A stretch of 64,000 bases of DNA from JAPPHY01 sp965247535 (GTDB lineage Bacteria > Chloroflexota > Dehalococcoidia > Lucifugimonadales > UBA2985): NCBI GenBank assembly GCA_965247535.1, contig OZ252018.1, positions 1,550,001 to 1,614,000 of the forward strand. Direction: 5' to 3'. The notes below the pieces were generated by a model. The model had not been told where the DNA came from. It did no database searches and was given only the letters and a program-made list of their open reading frames with translations. Both the position numbers and the translations under genes were made by a program. Within the stretch, counting starts at the first letter, position 1. Each line of letters begins with the position of its first letter. This document shows positions 17,610 through 26,363 of the stretch, piece after piece.

Positions 17610-19925
17610 ATGGCCACAACAGCCGACAGAGACGCAGCGCCACAGAGCAAGTTCAAGGTACTGGGCACACGGCCCGTCCGTCACGATGGCATTGAGAAGG
17701 TGACGGGCGCGGCGCGGTACGGCGCAGACATGCTGCTGCCCGGCACGCTTCACGGGAAAGTGCTCAGAAGCCCCTACGCCCACGCACGCATCCGCTCTAT
17801 AGATACCAGCAAAGCGGAGGCCCTGCCGGGAGTTAGGGCAGTTGCCACCTCCCAGGATTTCCCCATCATCCGCAGCCGTGAGCTCAATTTCGCTCAGAGC
17901 CTACAGAACCCGCGGATCATGGCCGAGAACGACTTGGCCGACAAGAAGGTATTCTACAAGGGTCACGCGGTCGCGGCCGTGGCGGCCGACAACCCTCACG
18001 TCGCTGAGGAGGCCGTCGAGCTGATCGAGGTTGACTATGAGGTCCTGCCCACCGTCCTCGGCTGGCGCGAGGCCATGATGGAGGACCCGGTCCTGCTCCA
18101 CGACACCCTCACGGAGCGCAAGACCGTATCCCGCGCCGACCCGGGCGAGGACACCGGGAAGCCCGGCAACGTAGCAAGCCACCTTCAGCTCAAGGTGGGT
18201 GACTTGGAAGTGGGCTTCAATGAAGCCGACGTGGTCGTCGAGCGAGAGTACAACACCCAGACGGTGCACCAGGGTTACATCGAGCCCTTTGCTTGCACCG
18301 CCCAGTGGATCCCGGAGGGGCGCCTGACCATCTGGACCAGCACCCAGGGTATATTCGGCGTGCGCGGTAACGTGGCCGCCATTCTGGACGTCCCGGAGTC
18401 CATGATCAAGGTGGTCCCCATGGAGATTGGCGGAGGCTTCGGAGGCAAGGGCACCGGCTACCTGGAACCCGTCGCAGCCGTGCTCTCCCGCAAGACCGGC
18501 CATCCGATAAAGATGGTGATGAGCCGCAAGGAGGTCTTCGAGGGCACCGGCCCATCCTCCGGCACCTTCATCCGCTGCAAGATAGGCGCCAAGAACGACG
18601 GCACCTTCACCGCCGCCCAGCTGTACATGGTCTACGAAGCCGGCGCGTATCCCGGCTCTCCGATGGCGGGCGGCGTCACCTCCGGCTTGAGCACATACAA
18701 GCTGGAGCACGCGCAGGTCGACGGCTACGACGTGGTCTGCAACAAGCCCAAGGTCGCCGCCTACCGCGCGCCCGGTCATCCGCAGGCCTGCTTCGCCGTA
18801 GAGAGTTGCATTGACGAGCTCGCACAGATGCTGGACATGGACCCCATGGATCTGCGCATCAAGAACGTTGCCAAGGAAGGCGACCGCGCCGTCACGGGCG
18901 TACCTCACGCCCACGTTGGTCTCCTCGAGGTGATGGAGGCCATCAAGGCTCATCCCCACTACAACGCTCCACTGGGCGGCCCCAACCGCGCCCGCGGCGT
19001 GGCCACGGGCTACCGCCTCAACGGCGGCGGAAGCGGCTCGTCCGCGACCATCAACGTGCTGGCAAACGGCACGGTGAACCTGACCACCGGCTCAATGGAC
19101 CTGTCCGGCACCCGCGTGGCCGTCGCCATGCAGGTGGCCGAGGTGCTGGGCCTATCCGCCGAGGACGTTACGCCCCAGGTAGTCGACACCGACTCCGTGG
19201 GATGGACGGGCGGCTCCGGCGGCAGCCGCATCACCTTCGACACTGGCCGGGCATCCATCGCCGCTGCACGGCTGGTCATCGACCAGATGAGGGACCGCGC
19301 TGCACTCCTGTGGGAGCTACAGCAGGACGACGTGGAGTTCGTGGACGGCTCCTTCATCTCCAATAAGAACCCCGAGGACCGCTTCACGTTCAGCGAGCTT
19401 GCAGGCCGGCTTATGGCCACCGGCGGCCCCGTCACCTGCTCCGCAATGGACACCCAGGGCGGCGTCGGCGGTGCACTAGCCGGCAACATCTTCGACGTTG
19501 AGGTGGACCCGGAGACCGGCAAGGTGGACGTCGTCCGCGCAACCGCTTTCCTGGACATCGGCCAGGCTGCTCACCCCTCCTACGTTGAGGGACAGATGCA
19601 GGGCGGCACCCTCCAGGGAATCGGTTGGGCTCTCAACGAGGAGTACTTCTTCTCGCCCGACGGCGTGATGGCAAACTCCAGCCTGCTCGACTACCGGATG
19701 CCCATCACCCTGGACCTGCCCATGATCGACTGCGAGATCATCGAGTACGCCAATCCCCGCCATCCATACGGCCTGCGGGGCGCCGGTGAGCACCCGATCA
19801 TTGCACCCCTGCCGGCATTGGGCAACGCCGTCAGCCGGGCCATCGGCTCACGCGTATACAACCTGCCGATCACTCCGGGCTCCGTCCTGGAATCCACCGC
19901 CGAGAAGGACGCCTCAAGCGACTAG
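17610..19925 (+). CDS. Molybdenum hydroxylase large (molybdopterin-binding) subunit
   Basis: A 771-residue catalytic subunit. EIGGGFGGKG is the glycine-rich molybdopterin contact, AYRAPGHPQ the substrate-channel loop, and GLRGAGEHPIIAPLPALGNA carries the glutamate that acts as base in xanthine dehydrogenase-type hydroxylation. The AYxCSFR loop of true form-I CO dehydrogenase is absent, so this is more likely a hydroxylase of an organic heterocycle or aldehyde than CODH. Start at 17610 is fixed by AAAGGAG 8 nt upstream; the longer open frame from 17385 overlaps the small subunit. Substrate not determinable. Confidence 0.94.
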   Translation: MATTADRDAAPQSKFKVLGTRPVRHDGIEKVTGAARYGADMLLPGTLHGKVLRSPYAHARIRSIDTSKAEALPGVRAVATSQDFPIIRSRELNFAQSLQNPRIMAENDLADKKVFYKGHAVAAVAADNPHVAEEAVELIEVDYEVLPTVLGWREAMMEDPVLLHDTLTERKTVSRADPGEDTGKPGNVASHLQLKVGDLEVGFNEADVVVEREYNTQTVHQGYIEPFACTAQWIPEGRLTIWTSTQGIFGVRGNVAAILDVPESMIKVVPMEIGGGFGGKGTGYLEPVAAVLSRKTGHPIKMVMSRKEVFEGTGPSSGTFIRCKIGAKNDGTFTAAQLYMVYEAGAYPGSPMAGGVTSGLSTYKLEHAQVDGYDVVCNKPKVAAYRAPGHPQACFAVESCIDELAQMLDMDPMDLRIKNVAKEGDRAVTGVPHAHVGLLEVMEAIKAHPHYNAPLGGPNRARGVATGYRLNGGGSGSSATINVLANGTVNLTTGSMDLSGTRVAVAMQVAEVLGLSAEDVTPQVVDTDSVGWTGGSGGSRITFDTGRASIAAARLVIDQMRDRAALLWELQQDDVEFVDGSFISNKNPEDRFTFSELAGRLMATGGPVTCSAMDTQGGVGGALAGNIFDVEVDPETGKVDVVRATAFLDIGQAAHPSYVEGQMQGGTLQGIGWALNEEYFFSPDGVMANSSLLDYRMPITLDLPMIDCEIIEYANPRHPYGLRGAGEHPIIAPLPALGNAVSRAIGSRVYNLPITPGSVLESTAEKDASSD

Positions 19926-19973
19926 AGACCGGTCTGGGTCGGTTGATTCCGGCCTTGGACAGGGCATCGTTGC

Positions 19974-20017
19974 GAAAAAGCGCCCGCCGCACTCCCCATT
20001 TGGAGTGCGGCGGGCGC
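19974..20017. terminator. Bidirectional rho-independent terminator
   Basis: A perfect 16-bp stem (19980-19995 with 20002-20017) and a 6-nt loop sit between two convergent genes. On the minus strand the stem is followed by CTTTTTCGC, a proper U-tract, so it best terminates the MBL gene. It would also stop read-through from the molybdenum hydroxylase operon. Confidence 0.85.
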
Positions 20018-20046
20018 GGTGCTTAAGGGGAAAACGGGCTGAGCTA

Positions 20047-20874
20047 CTACCTCAGCCAGTAGGCCGGCGGGCGGGCGTCAACCTCCACCCTGCCATCCTT
20101 TATGAGCTTGGACAGATGGGCCGTAACGTTCCTGGCCGCCGCCCTGCGCAGGCCCTTATTCAGGTTGCGCGGGTAGATGTCACGCACCATATCGTCCACG
20201 TCCGAGATACCCTTCTGCAGCGCGGACAGCACCTGCTCCTCACGCTCGTTGCGGTGCCGGATGTACCAGGATATGAGGCGTGCGCCGCGCGGCGCAGGCA
20301 CCACCGGGCCGTGGCCGGGACAGACGACCTCCACCCTGTAGCGGGATAGCTTCTCCAGCGAGCTCATGTAGTCCGAGAGGTCCTGCACCGTGGATGACGA
20401 ACCGCCCAGGACGGTATCGCCGGTGAACATCGCCCTGTCGCGCGCCATGTAGTAGCAGACGTGCGCCTCCTCGTGGCCCGGCGTGAAGATGGCGGTCAGG
20501 TTGACCCCATCGCACGCCCGTATGCGCTCGCCCGAGCGCAGCCTTTCGACGTTCTCCGAACCCACCACTGCTCCGAGGCGTCCCGTCAGCTTGGGGTGGC
20601 AGCGCACCGGCGCCTGGACCACCTCGAATATGCGGTCTAGGCCGCCGATGTGGTCGCTGTGGGCGTGCGTGATGGCGATTGCCGATATAGGTGGCCGGCC
20701 CAGCTCCTCGTAGCCGTCCAGGATCTGCCGCGTCCACTCCCGGTCGTGCTCACCCGTGTCCACGATAACCATGCCCTCGGACGGGTTGCCCGCGAAGAAG
20801 ACGTTTGAGCCGCCAGGATGAGCCGCCGCCGTGTCCGCTATGTGCACCGAGTGCACGTGGGCCGAGACCTGCAT
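20047..20874 (-). CDS. MBL-fold metallo-hydrolase, LACTB2-like
   Basis: A 275-residue metallo-beta-lactamase-fold hydrolase. THAHSDHIGG is the HxHxDH metal-binding motif, PGHEEAHVCY and FTGDTVLGG give the later His and Asp ligands, and CPGHGPVV the last His. The C-terminal 60-70 residues resemble the winged-helix-like tail of LACTB2-type proteins. The start at 20874 follows GGAGGTGGAAAC. Likely a hydrolase of a thioester, phosphodiester or RNA; the sequence does not decide. A strong terminator follows. Confidence 0.88.
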   Translation of the reverse strand: MQVSAHVHSVHIADTAAAHPGGSNVFFAGNPSEGMVIVDTGEHDREWTRQILDGYEELGRPPISAIAITHAHSDHIGGLDRIFEVVQAPVRCHPKLTGRLGAVVGSENVERLRSGERIRACDGVNLTAIFTPGHEEAHVCYYMARDRAMFTGDTVLGGSSSTVQDLSDYMSSLEKLSRYRVEVVCPGHGPVVPAPRGARLISWYIRHRNEREEQVLSALQKGISDVDDMVRDIYPRNLNKGLRRAAARNVTAHLSKLIKDGRVEVDARPPAYWLR

Positions 20875-20915
20875 GTTTCCACCTCCGTGGCGCTCCTTCT
20901 CGGATGCGCCCGCGC

Positions 20916-21917
20916 TCACTGCCTGATGATGGTGTTCCTGTCCCTTCTCCACTTGCCGCGCAGCTCCTCGCTTGCCTCCAGGAGCCTCTGGAGCGTCTTG
21001 AAGGGCGACGTGCTCAGCTTGGACACGCCAAGCACCTCGGCGGCGTCTGCGGCGGCCGTAGGGCCCGGTATGGGATCGCCCCGATTGGCGGCGCGCTTTT
21101 CCCAGGCGGCATCCACGCCCGGCCACCACGCTCCCGAGTCCTTCTGCTCCGCAGCGGCCGGTCTTGTTGTGACATCTGGCCCCGGCTTTGACGCGGACGA
21201 CGAGCCCAGGTCCGCAAGCTCAACTGTCACGTCATTGGCGCCGCGCCTCCGCGTAACCTTGACCTCCGGCGACGCCTCCAGGTACTTCGTGAAGGTGGAG
21301 TGGCCCGTGGAGCGTACGTCGAAGGCGGGGTCAAGCCGCATCATGGTCTGTATCAGCTTGCTGCCCGCGACCCTGCCCTCCCCGTCCATGGCAGCGCCCA
21401 TCGCCCTCAGGATGAGAAACTCTCCTTGATGCTGCCCCTGTTCAGTGGTGGTCTGTTCGACCTTCTTCTCGTTCTGGTCCATGTAGATGTACCTGTCGCA
21501 GGAGATGACCAGGGCGCGAGATGCTCCGCCGCGGCCCGCGCCGATGACCAACTTGCCGCCGGACCTCAACTTGCTCACCAACGGCACAAAGTCGCTGTCC
21601 GAGGACACGATGACGAAAATGTCTATGGGCGACTGGTAAAGCAGGTCTACTGCGTCTATGACCAGTCGTATGTCGCTGGCGTTCTTGCCGGAAGCCGTCA
21701 CGTGAAACAGATGGATCGGCTCAATGCCCAGCTCCACCATCTGGCTACGGGCGGCCCTTGTCACGGACGACCAGTCCCCGTAGGCGCGCTTGATTGTGAC
21801 GCGGCCGTAGTCGGATATCTGGTCGAATAGCCACTGTATTGAGCCAAGGCCTACGTTCTCCACGTCAATTAGAACCGCCACCTGCCGCTCTATCCCATGT
21901 CCACCATTGCTCACCAT
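20916..21917 (-). CDS. NYN-domain ribonuclease-like protein with OST-HTH/LOTUS domain
   Basis: A 333-residue protein. Residues 10-160 are a NYN (PIN-like) domain: VAVLIDVENVG, then FVIVSSDSDFVPLV, with the acidic residues expected for metal-dependent RNA cleavage. Residues about 175-255 (GEFLILRAMGAAMDGEGRVAGSKL ... FTKYLEASPEVKV) fit an OST-HTH/LOTUS RNA-binding domain. The remaining ~75 residues are variable. The combination suggests an RNA-processing or quality-control enzyme in the cytoplasm. It lies 41 nt upstream of the MBL gene on the same strand, so the two may be co-transcribed. Confidence 0.87.
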   Translation of the reverse strand: MVSNGGHGIERQVAVLIDVENVGLGSIQWLFDQISDYGRVTIKRAYGDWSSVTRAARSQMVELGIEPIHLFHVTASGKNASDIRLVIDAVDLLYQSPIDIFVIVSSDSDFVPLVSKLRSGGKLVIGAGRGGASRALVISCDRYIYMDQNEKKVEQTTTEQGQHQGEFLILRAMGAAMDGEGRVAGSKLIQTMMRLDPAFDVRSTGHSTFTKYLEASPEVKVTRRRGANDVTVELADLGSSSASKPGPDVTTRPAAAEQKDSGAWWPGVDAAWEKRAANRGDPIPGPTAAADAAEVLGVSKLSTSPFKTLQRLLEASEELRGKWRRDRNTIIRQ

Positions 21918-21974
21918 TCCTTGCTCCTATCCTCGCAGTCGTGCATTGGCAGTCCGCCCAGCACCCTGGCCAGG

Positions 21975-22643
21975 CTACTCAATCGACACCAGCTCAATTT
22001 CGAATGTAAGCGCCTGTCCCACCAGCCTGTGGTTTGCGTCCACTGTGAACGTTTCCCCGGTCACCTCCAGGATGACGCCCTGGCCTCCGTTGGTGAAGAC
22101 TACGCTGTCGCCCTCATTCACGCCTTCCGGCAGTTGATCGATGGGGAACGTCAGGACCAGGTTATCGCGCCGCTCGCCGTAGGCCTCCGCCGGCTCCATC
22201 CTCACCGTGCGGGACTCACCGACCGTCATGCCGCGTACGGCGGCGTCAAACCCCGCTATCATTTGCCCGGCGCCGACAACGAAGCTCAGCGTTTCCCTCC
22301 CCCGCGATGAGTCGAACTCCTCGCCGTCGTCCAGCGTACCCGTGTAGTGCACGGCGACCCGGTCGCCTTCGCCTGCACCCCTGGACTCGCTGGGCGCTTC
22401 GCCGGTGGTTGGAGTGGGCGCCGCGGTTGACGTGGCGGCAACCGTGGACTCGGCGGCGGGGGTGGAGGTGGGCACGGCGGTAGGAGTGGCGGCATCCGTC
22501 GGAGTAGCGGCATCTGTCGGCGTGGCGGCCGCGGTCGGCTTGGGCGCCGTCGTGGGAGTGGAGGTTGACTCGGCCTCGGAGCAGGCCGCGAATGTTAGAG
22601 CCATCAACATCAGAACTGTGACCCCTAAGGGGCTTTTTCGCAT
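21975..22643 (-). CDS. FKBP-type peptidyl-prolyl isomerase lipoprotein (SlyD-like insertion)
   Basis: A 222-residue lipoprotein: signal peptide ending in LTFAAC, a ~65-residue Thr/Ala/Pro linker with PTDAATPTDAATPT repeats, then an FKBP domain. VAVHYTGTLDDGEEFDSS and FVVGAGQMIAGFDAAVRGM are the FKBP signatures, and the following segment resembles the insert-in-flap domain of SlyD-type isomerases. It would assist folding of exported proteins at the outer membrane face. The ATG coincides with the predicted transcription start, so the mRNA is probably leaderless. Confidence 0.9.
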   Translation of the reverse strand: MRKSPLGVTVLMLMALTFAACSEAESTSTPTTAPKPTAAATPTDAATPTDAATPTAVPTSTPAAESTVAATSTAAPTPTTGEAPSESRGAGEGDRVAVHYTGTLDDGEEFDSSRGRETLSFVVGAGQMIAGFDAAVRGMTVGESRTVRMEPAEAYGERRDNLVLTFPIDQLPEGVNEGDSVVFTNGGQGVILEVTGETFTVDANHRLVGQALTFEIELVSIE

Positions 22644-22649
22644 AGGGCA

Positions 22650-22677
22650 ATTATAGCGGGTTTCAGGAATGGGGCAA
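22650..22677 (-). promoter_or_regulatory. FKBP gene promoter TTGCCC-16-TATAAT, leaderless
   Basis: On the minus strand, -35 TTGCCC is at 22672-22677 and -10 TATAAT at 22650-22655. The predicted +1 is 22643, exactly the A of the ATG. No ribosome-binding site can exist. Confidence 0.65.
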
Positions 22678-22690
22678 CACCTGCAGCAAT

Positions 22691-22719
22691 TTGCATAGTA
22701 GGGCCAACCTCGCTAAGAT
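22691..22719 (+). promoter_or_regulatory. Hydrolase gene promoter TTGCAT-17-TAAGAT, leaderless
   Basis: The -35 TTGCAT is at 22691-22696 and the -10 TAAGAT at 22714-22719. The predicted +1 is 22726, one base before the GTG at 22727. It lies back to back with the divergent FKBP promoter. Confidence 0.6.
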
Positions 22720-22726
22720 TCGATGC

Positions 22727-24034
22727 GTGAACACTCTCATGGTCGCGGCGCGCGCAGCGGGCGGGGCGATTGAGGCCGCAACCGGTATAGTCGTGCTCCT
22801 GTTCCGCCTGTGCAGGCTCATTGGTTGGCCCAGGTCGATTACGATTCTGAGCACGGCTGCGGCCGTGGCGTGGCTCTTCGGTCAGCGCAGGCGGCGGAGG
22901 GCGGGCTCCCGACCACCACGACGACCCAGCGCGCCCGTCATCCAATCACCCCGACGGTGGACGCGCGGAAGGGCAGCTGTCGCAGCGGTGGGAGCTCTCC
23001 TCTTTCTGGCCGTCGGCGCCCTGCACGGCATCACGGCCACCGCCGCATCGTCCATACCTGCTCTCGCCGTGCTCTGGCTATTCGCACCATCGCCCCTGGT
23101 CTTCGCGGCCCGCGTGGCAGTGCGATGGACTCGCTTCCGCACTCTGTCCGCCGCATACCTCGGCGTCTCGGTAGTGATGAGCCTGGTGGTTCTTGCCGGA
23201 GTGGGTTGGGTCGGCTCCGAGCGCGGCCTGCACCCGGCGCCGCCGGACGACCTGCCGCTGCTCGAGGACTACCCCAGGCTGGCGGCAGCGCTGGAGGACG
23301 TTGAGTTCCCGAGCGCGGACGGCACCGCCCTCTCCGGCTGGTTCATCCCCGGCACAACGCCCCGGACCATCGTCCTGCTCCACGGCTTTGGCGAGAACAG
23401 GCACCAGATGCTGCCCCACGCGGAATTCCTCCACGATGCGGGCTACTCGACGCTGCTCTTCGACCAGAGAAGCCGCGGCGAAAGCGAAGGCGAAGACGTA
23501 TCGTTCGGCTACCACGAGCGCGGAGACGTGGAAGGCGCCGTGCGCTACCTGCAGCAGCAGCCGGACGCGGACGGCGAGAACTTTGGGGTGCTGGGCCTGT
23601 CCATGGGGGGCGCCACGGCCATATTCGCGGCTGCGGAATTGCCGGAGATCAAGGCCGTGGTGTCTGAGTCCGCCTTCAGCAGCGTCGACAGCGCCGTGGC
23701 CAGCAGCTTCGAGCACTTCATCGACCTGCCCGCCTTCCCCTTCGCTCCCGTTACGGTGTTTATCATCGAGCAGCGCCTGGGAATAAGCTCCGACGAGGTC
23801 GTCCCGGAGGATTACGTGGCGAGCATCAGCCCCCGCGCGGTGTTTATCATTCACGGCCAGGACGACGTGACGATTGTGCCTGAGGACGGGATTGCCCTCC
23901 ACGCCGCGGCGGGCGAACCCAAGGAGCCCATGTGGCTCATCGAGAACGCGGCCCACTCGGAGGGCGTGGACGTTGCGCCGGACGAGTATGCAAGGCGCGT
24001 GCTGGACTTCTTCGAGCGCCACCTGCCCCGTTAG
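22727..24034 (+). CDS. Membrane-anchored alpha/beta hydrolase
   Basis: A 435-residue protein with about four hydrophobic segments in the first 170 residues, then an alpha/beta hydrolase domain. The nucleophile elbow is GLSMGGA, the acid lies in HGQDDVTIV, and the His in NAAHSEGV. IVLLHGFGENR is the oxyanion strand and DQRSRGESEG a typical loop of peptidase-like or acyl-ester hydrolases. The catalytic domain probably faces outward or inward next to the membrane; topology is unclear. The GTG start at 22727 is favoured by promoter position. Substrate unknown. Confidence 0.85.
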   Translation: MNTLMVAARAAGGAIEAATGIVVLLFRLCRLIGWPRSITILSTAAAVAWLFGQRRRRRAGSRPPRRPSAPVIQSPRRWTRGRAAVAAVGALLFLAVGALHGITATAASSIPALAVLWLFAPSPLVFAARVAVRWTRFRTLSAAYLGVSVVMSLVVLAGVGWVGSERGLHPAPPDDLPLLEDYPRLAAALEDVEFPSADGTALSGWFIPGTTPRTIVLLHGFGENRHQMLPHAEFLHDAGYSTLLFDQRSRGESEGEDVSFGYHERGDVEGAVRYLQQQPDADGENFGVLGLSMGGATAIFAAAELPEIKAVVSESAFSSVDSAVASSFEHFIDLPAFPFAPVTVFIIEQRLGISSDEVVPEDYVASISPRAVFIIHGQDDVTIVPEDGIALHAAAGEPKEPMWLIENAAHSEGVDVAPDEYARRVLDFFERHLPR

Positions 24035-24055
24035 CCGGGGCCCGTCGCAGCCTAC

Positions 24056-25138
24056 TCAGCCCACGCTCTGTCGCTCGCCCGTCTCGGAGGCCATGCGTAT
24101 CGCGTCAATGAGTTCGTGGAGCTTCACGGCGGAGTCGAAATCCGGCTCTGCCCTGTTGCCGGACCGAATTGCCTCGCCGAACCGCCGGTACATCTGCGCA
24201 ACGTTGAATGGAGGCCCATCCGGAACGTCCGCGGGCACCCACGCCAGACTGTCAGGAACGGGCAGCTCTTCCAGGACGGGCTCCCCATCACGCGCGCCCA
24301 GCAGGCGGTTCTCGCTGCTGTCCACAACCAGCGTGCCCTCGCGTCCGTAGATCTCCAGCCTCTGACCGCTGCCCAGCACCGGCTGGGATGCCACGTGCGC
24401 CGATACCACGCCGCCGCTCGCAAGCCTTCCGCTCACGATAATGTTGTCCGGCGAGGTGACGTCCACGTGGCCGCTGGTATCCGTGAGAAGCCAGCGCTCG
24501 ATCTGCGTGCTCACCACGCCTGAGACTTCGGCGAAGTCGCCCACACACATGGTGAGCGCGTCGATGGCGTGGCCGAACGATATGGACATTGTGTTGGCCC
24601 CGTTTGCCGCGTCGCCCATCCACGCACGATCGGAGGTGCGGGACGTGCCTCCCGTCCCCATCACGGTCAGGTGGCACGACACCACGTCGCCGATGTATCC
24701 CTCCTCCACGAGCTCCCTGACGCGCAGGTAGAGCGGAGAACAGCGCCTCTGCATACCGGCCAGTGTGCGGACGCCCTTCTCGCGTGCGAGGTCCGCCATT
24801 TCCTGCGCCTGCGCCAGATTGGCGCCCAGCGGCCACTCCGTAAACACGTGCTTGCCGGCGTTGAGGGCGGCCATCGTCATCTCGTGGTGGTACGGCACAC
24901 GCACCACCACCGCAACCAGATCCACGTCCGCGCACTCCACCATCTCGTGGTAGTCGTGGAACGCCAGGCGCGCGCCGAACCTCTCCTGCGACGCCGCCGC
25001 CGTCTCCGGTCGTGAGGTACAGACGGCCGTCAGCTCGAACTCAGGCAGCGCGAGTATGGCGGGAAGGTGCGCCCTGAGACCCCATCCGTAGCTCACATTG
25101 GCCCCGATGACACCCACGCGAATCTTCTGCTCAGACAT
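24056..25138 (-). CDS. Gfo/Idh/MocA family oxidoreductase
   Basis: A 360-residue NAD(P)-dependent oxidoreductase. The N-terminal Rossmann fold starts GVIGANVSYGWG, and the EKP-type motif appears as FTEWPLGAN (Lys replaced by Trp). The C-terminal beta-sheet domain follows from about residue 130. Such enzymes oxidise or reduce sugars, inositols and related compounds. The loss of the lysine of the EKP motif, normally catalytic, is notable and may mean altered chemistry. A strong AGGAGGA ribosome-binding site precedes the ATG. An extended -10 TGCTATACT lies at about 25228-25236 on the minus strand. Confidence 0.88.
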   Translation of the reverse strand: MSEQKIRVGVIGANVSYGWGLRAHLPAILALPEFELTAVCTSRPETAAASQERFGARLAFHDYHEMVECADVDLVAVVVRVPYHHEMTMAALNAGKHVFTEWPLGANLAQAQEMADLAREKGVRTLAGMQRRCSPLYLRVRELVEEGYIGDVVSCHLTVMGTGGTSRTSDRAWMGDAANGANTMSISFGHAIDALTMCVGDFAEVSGVVSTQIERWLLTDTSGHVDVTSPDNIIVSGRLASGGVVSAHVASQPVLGSGQRLEIYGREGTLVVDSSENRLLGARDGEPVLEELPVPDSLAWVPADVPDGPPFNVAQMYRRFGEAIRSGNRAEPDFDSAVKLHELIDAIRMASETGERQSVG

Positions 25139-25319
25139 GGCTCCTCCTGTGAAGGCTACTCCTGGTTTGGGCGCGGCCCTGCCCTGCTCTCAATCGAACC
25201 GCGCTGCGTGCGGCCTTGCCATTCGAGAGTATAGCACACGCCGCCACCGCGCCGGGCCGTTGGCGCACGCCTGGCAAACGTGCGATAATTGCGGGAGCGG
25301 CATCCGTGCCGTGGAGCGT

Positions 25320-25396
25320 GCGCCCGTAGCTCAGCGGACAAGAGCATCGGTCTTCGGAACCGAGGGTCGGGGGTTCGAATCCCTCCGGGCGTACCA
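25320..25396 (+). tRNA. tRNA-Arg (anticodon UCG), CCA encoded
   Basis: A complete cloverleaf. The acceptor stem is GCGCCCG/CGGGCGT (first pair G-U), the D arm is GCTC...GAGC, the anticodon stem TCGGT/ACCGA encloses loop CTTCGGA with anticodon TCG, and the T arm GGGGG-TTCGAAT-CCCTC is followed by ACCA. It should read CGA and other CGN codons. A -10 box GATAAT is at 25284-25289, with TTGGCG 18 bp upstream. Confidence 0.96.
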
Positions 25397-25460
25397 GACT
25401 CCCAGCGCCAAGCCGCCATGCACTCCCTACGATTGTCCCTCGCAAACCCGGGAGGCCGAA

Positions 25461-26306
25461 ATGTCGAGGACGGGATGGCTTCCAGTCACGGCAATTGCAT
25501 TTCTCGCGACTGTCGTCATCGCCGTGCTTGCATCCATCGGTCAAGGAAGGGACTTGAGCGCGGAGGCGTTTCTGCATCGGGCACTGCAACTGCAAACTAC
25601 AGATTTCCGCACCGTCTATTCCACAAGCACTGGCACCGTGACCATGCTCAATGGGGACGTCCACCGCCGGCACACCGAGGCGTTCTTCACCTACGCTGGA
25701 GACATGCTATGGCACCAGTGGTACGAGGGTTGTACGTATCCCCACGCTCAGAACGCCCAAAGGTGCAGCATAGAGTCGGTGGTTCACGACAATGTCCATT
25801 ACCAGAAGGTGAATTCGTCGGATGGTCAAGGGCAATGGGAAGCAATGAGTGGCTGGGGGAGTCCCCCAGAGGGCATTGCGCCGGGCGAGATATTTGAGAT
25901 CGTCTCAGAGGTGTTGGTGGCGGGAGACTTGCTGGAGCTTGAGCGAGAGACGATCGATGGGGTGACGTACAGGCGTTTCCGGGTAACTCGCCGGCCCGGC
26001 GAGGAATCGCTCGGGCTGATTGAATCGGGGCAGTGGGACCCGCAGGAGCCTCCCGAGGGGTTCCCGGACAGCTTCACGGTGGAAGACTACGTCAATGCGC
26101 TCCGGGAGATGGTCGAGACGGAACTGTTCACGGACGTATACTGGGGCCGCGAGGACAACGGTGAGATCTGGCGCGTCCTCCGCAAATGGGAGAAGACCCA
26201 TTCGGACGACCTTGGGTCAGCACGCTACTACCTTCCCGAAAGCAGCTCAGACCTAACGGAGTACTCCCGCTACGCCGTGCCGGTAGAGATCCGCCCGCCC
26301 CCATAG
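25461..26306 (+). CDS. Hypothetical membrane-anchored extracytoplasmic protein
   Basis: A 281-residue protein of unrecognised family. Residues about 6-28 form a single hydrophobic segment (LPVTAIAFLATVVIAVLASI) that works as an uncleaved anchor or signal peptide. The rest is soluble, rich in acidic residues, with two cysteines in CTYPHAQNAQRC that could form a disulfide. The alternation of short strands recalls lipoprotein carrier-like folds, but no motif supports that. GGGAGG precedes the ATG at 7 nt. It starts 65 nt after the tRNA and may share its transcript. Confidence 0.75.
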   Translation: MSRTGWLPVTAIAFLATVVIAVLASIGQGRDLSAEAFLHRALQLQTTDFRTVYSTSTGTVTMLNGDVHRRHTEAFFTYAGDMLWHQWYEGCTYPHAQNAQRCSIESVVHDNVHYQKVNSSDGQGQWEAMSGWGSPPEGIAPGEIFEIVSEVLVAGDLLELERETIDGVTYRRFRVTRRPGEESLGLIESGQWDPQEPPEGFPDSFTVEDYVNALREMVETELFTDVYWGREDNGEIWRVLRKWEKTHSDDLGSARYYLPESSSDLTEYSRYAVPVEIRPPP

Positions 26307-26363
26307 TTGACACTCCGAATGTCGCAGAGCAAATAGAAGAGGCTGAAAGGGGGACTGGCCACA

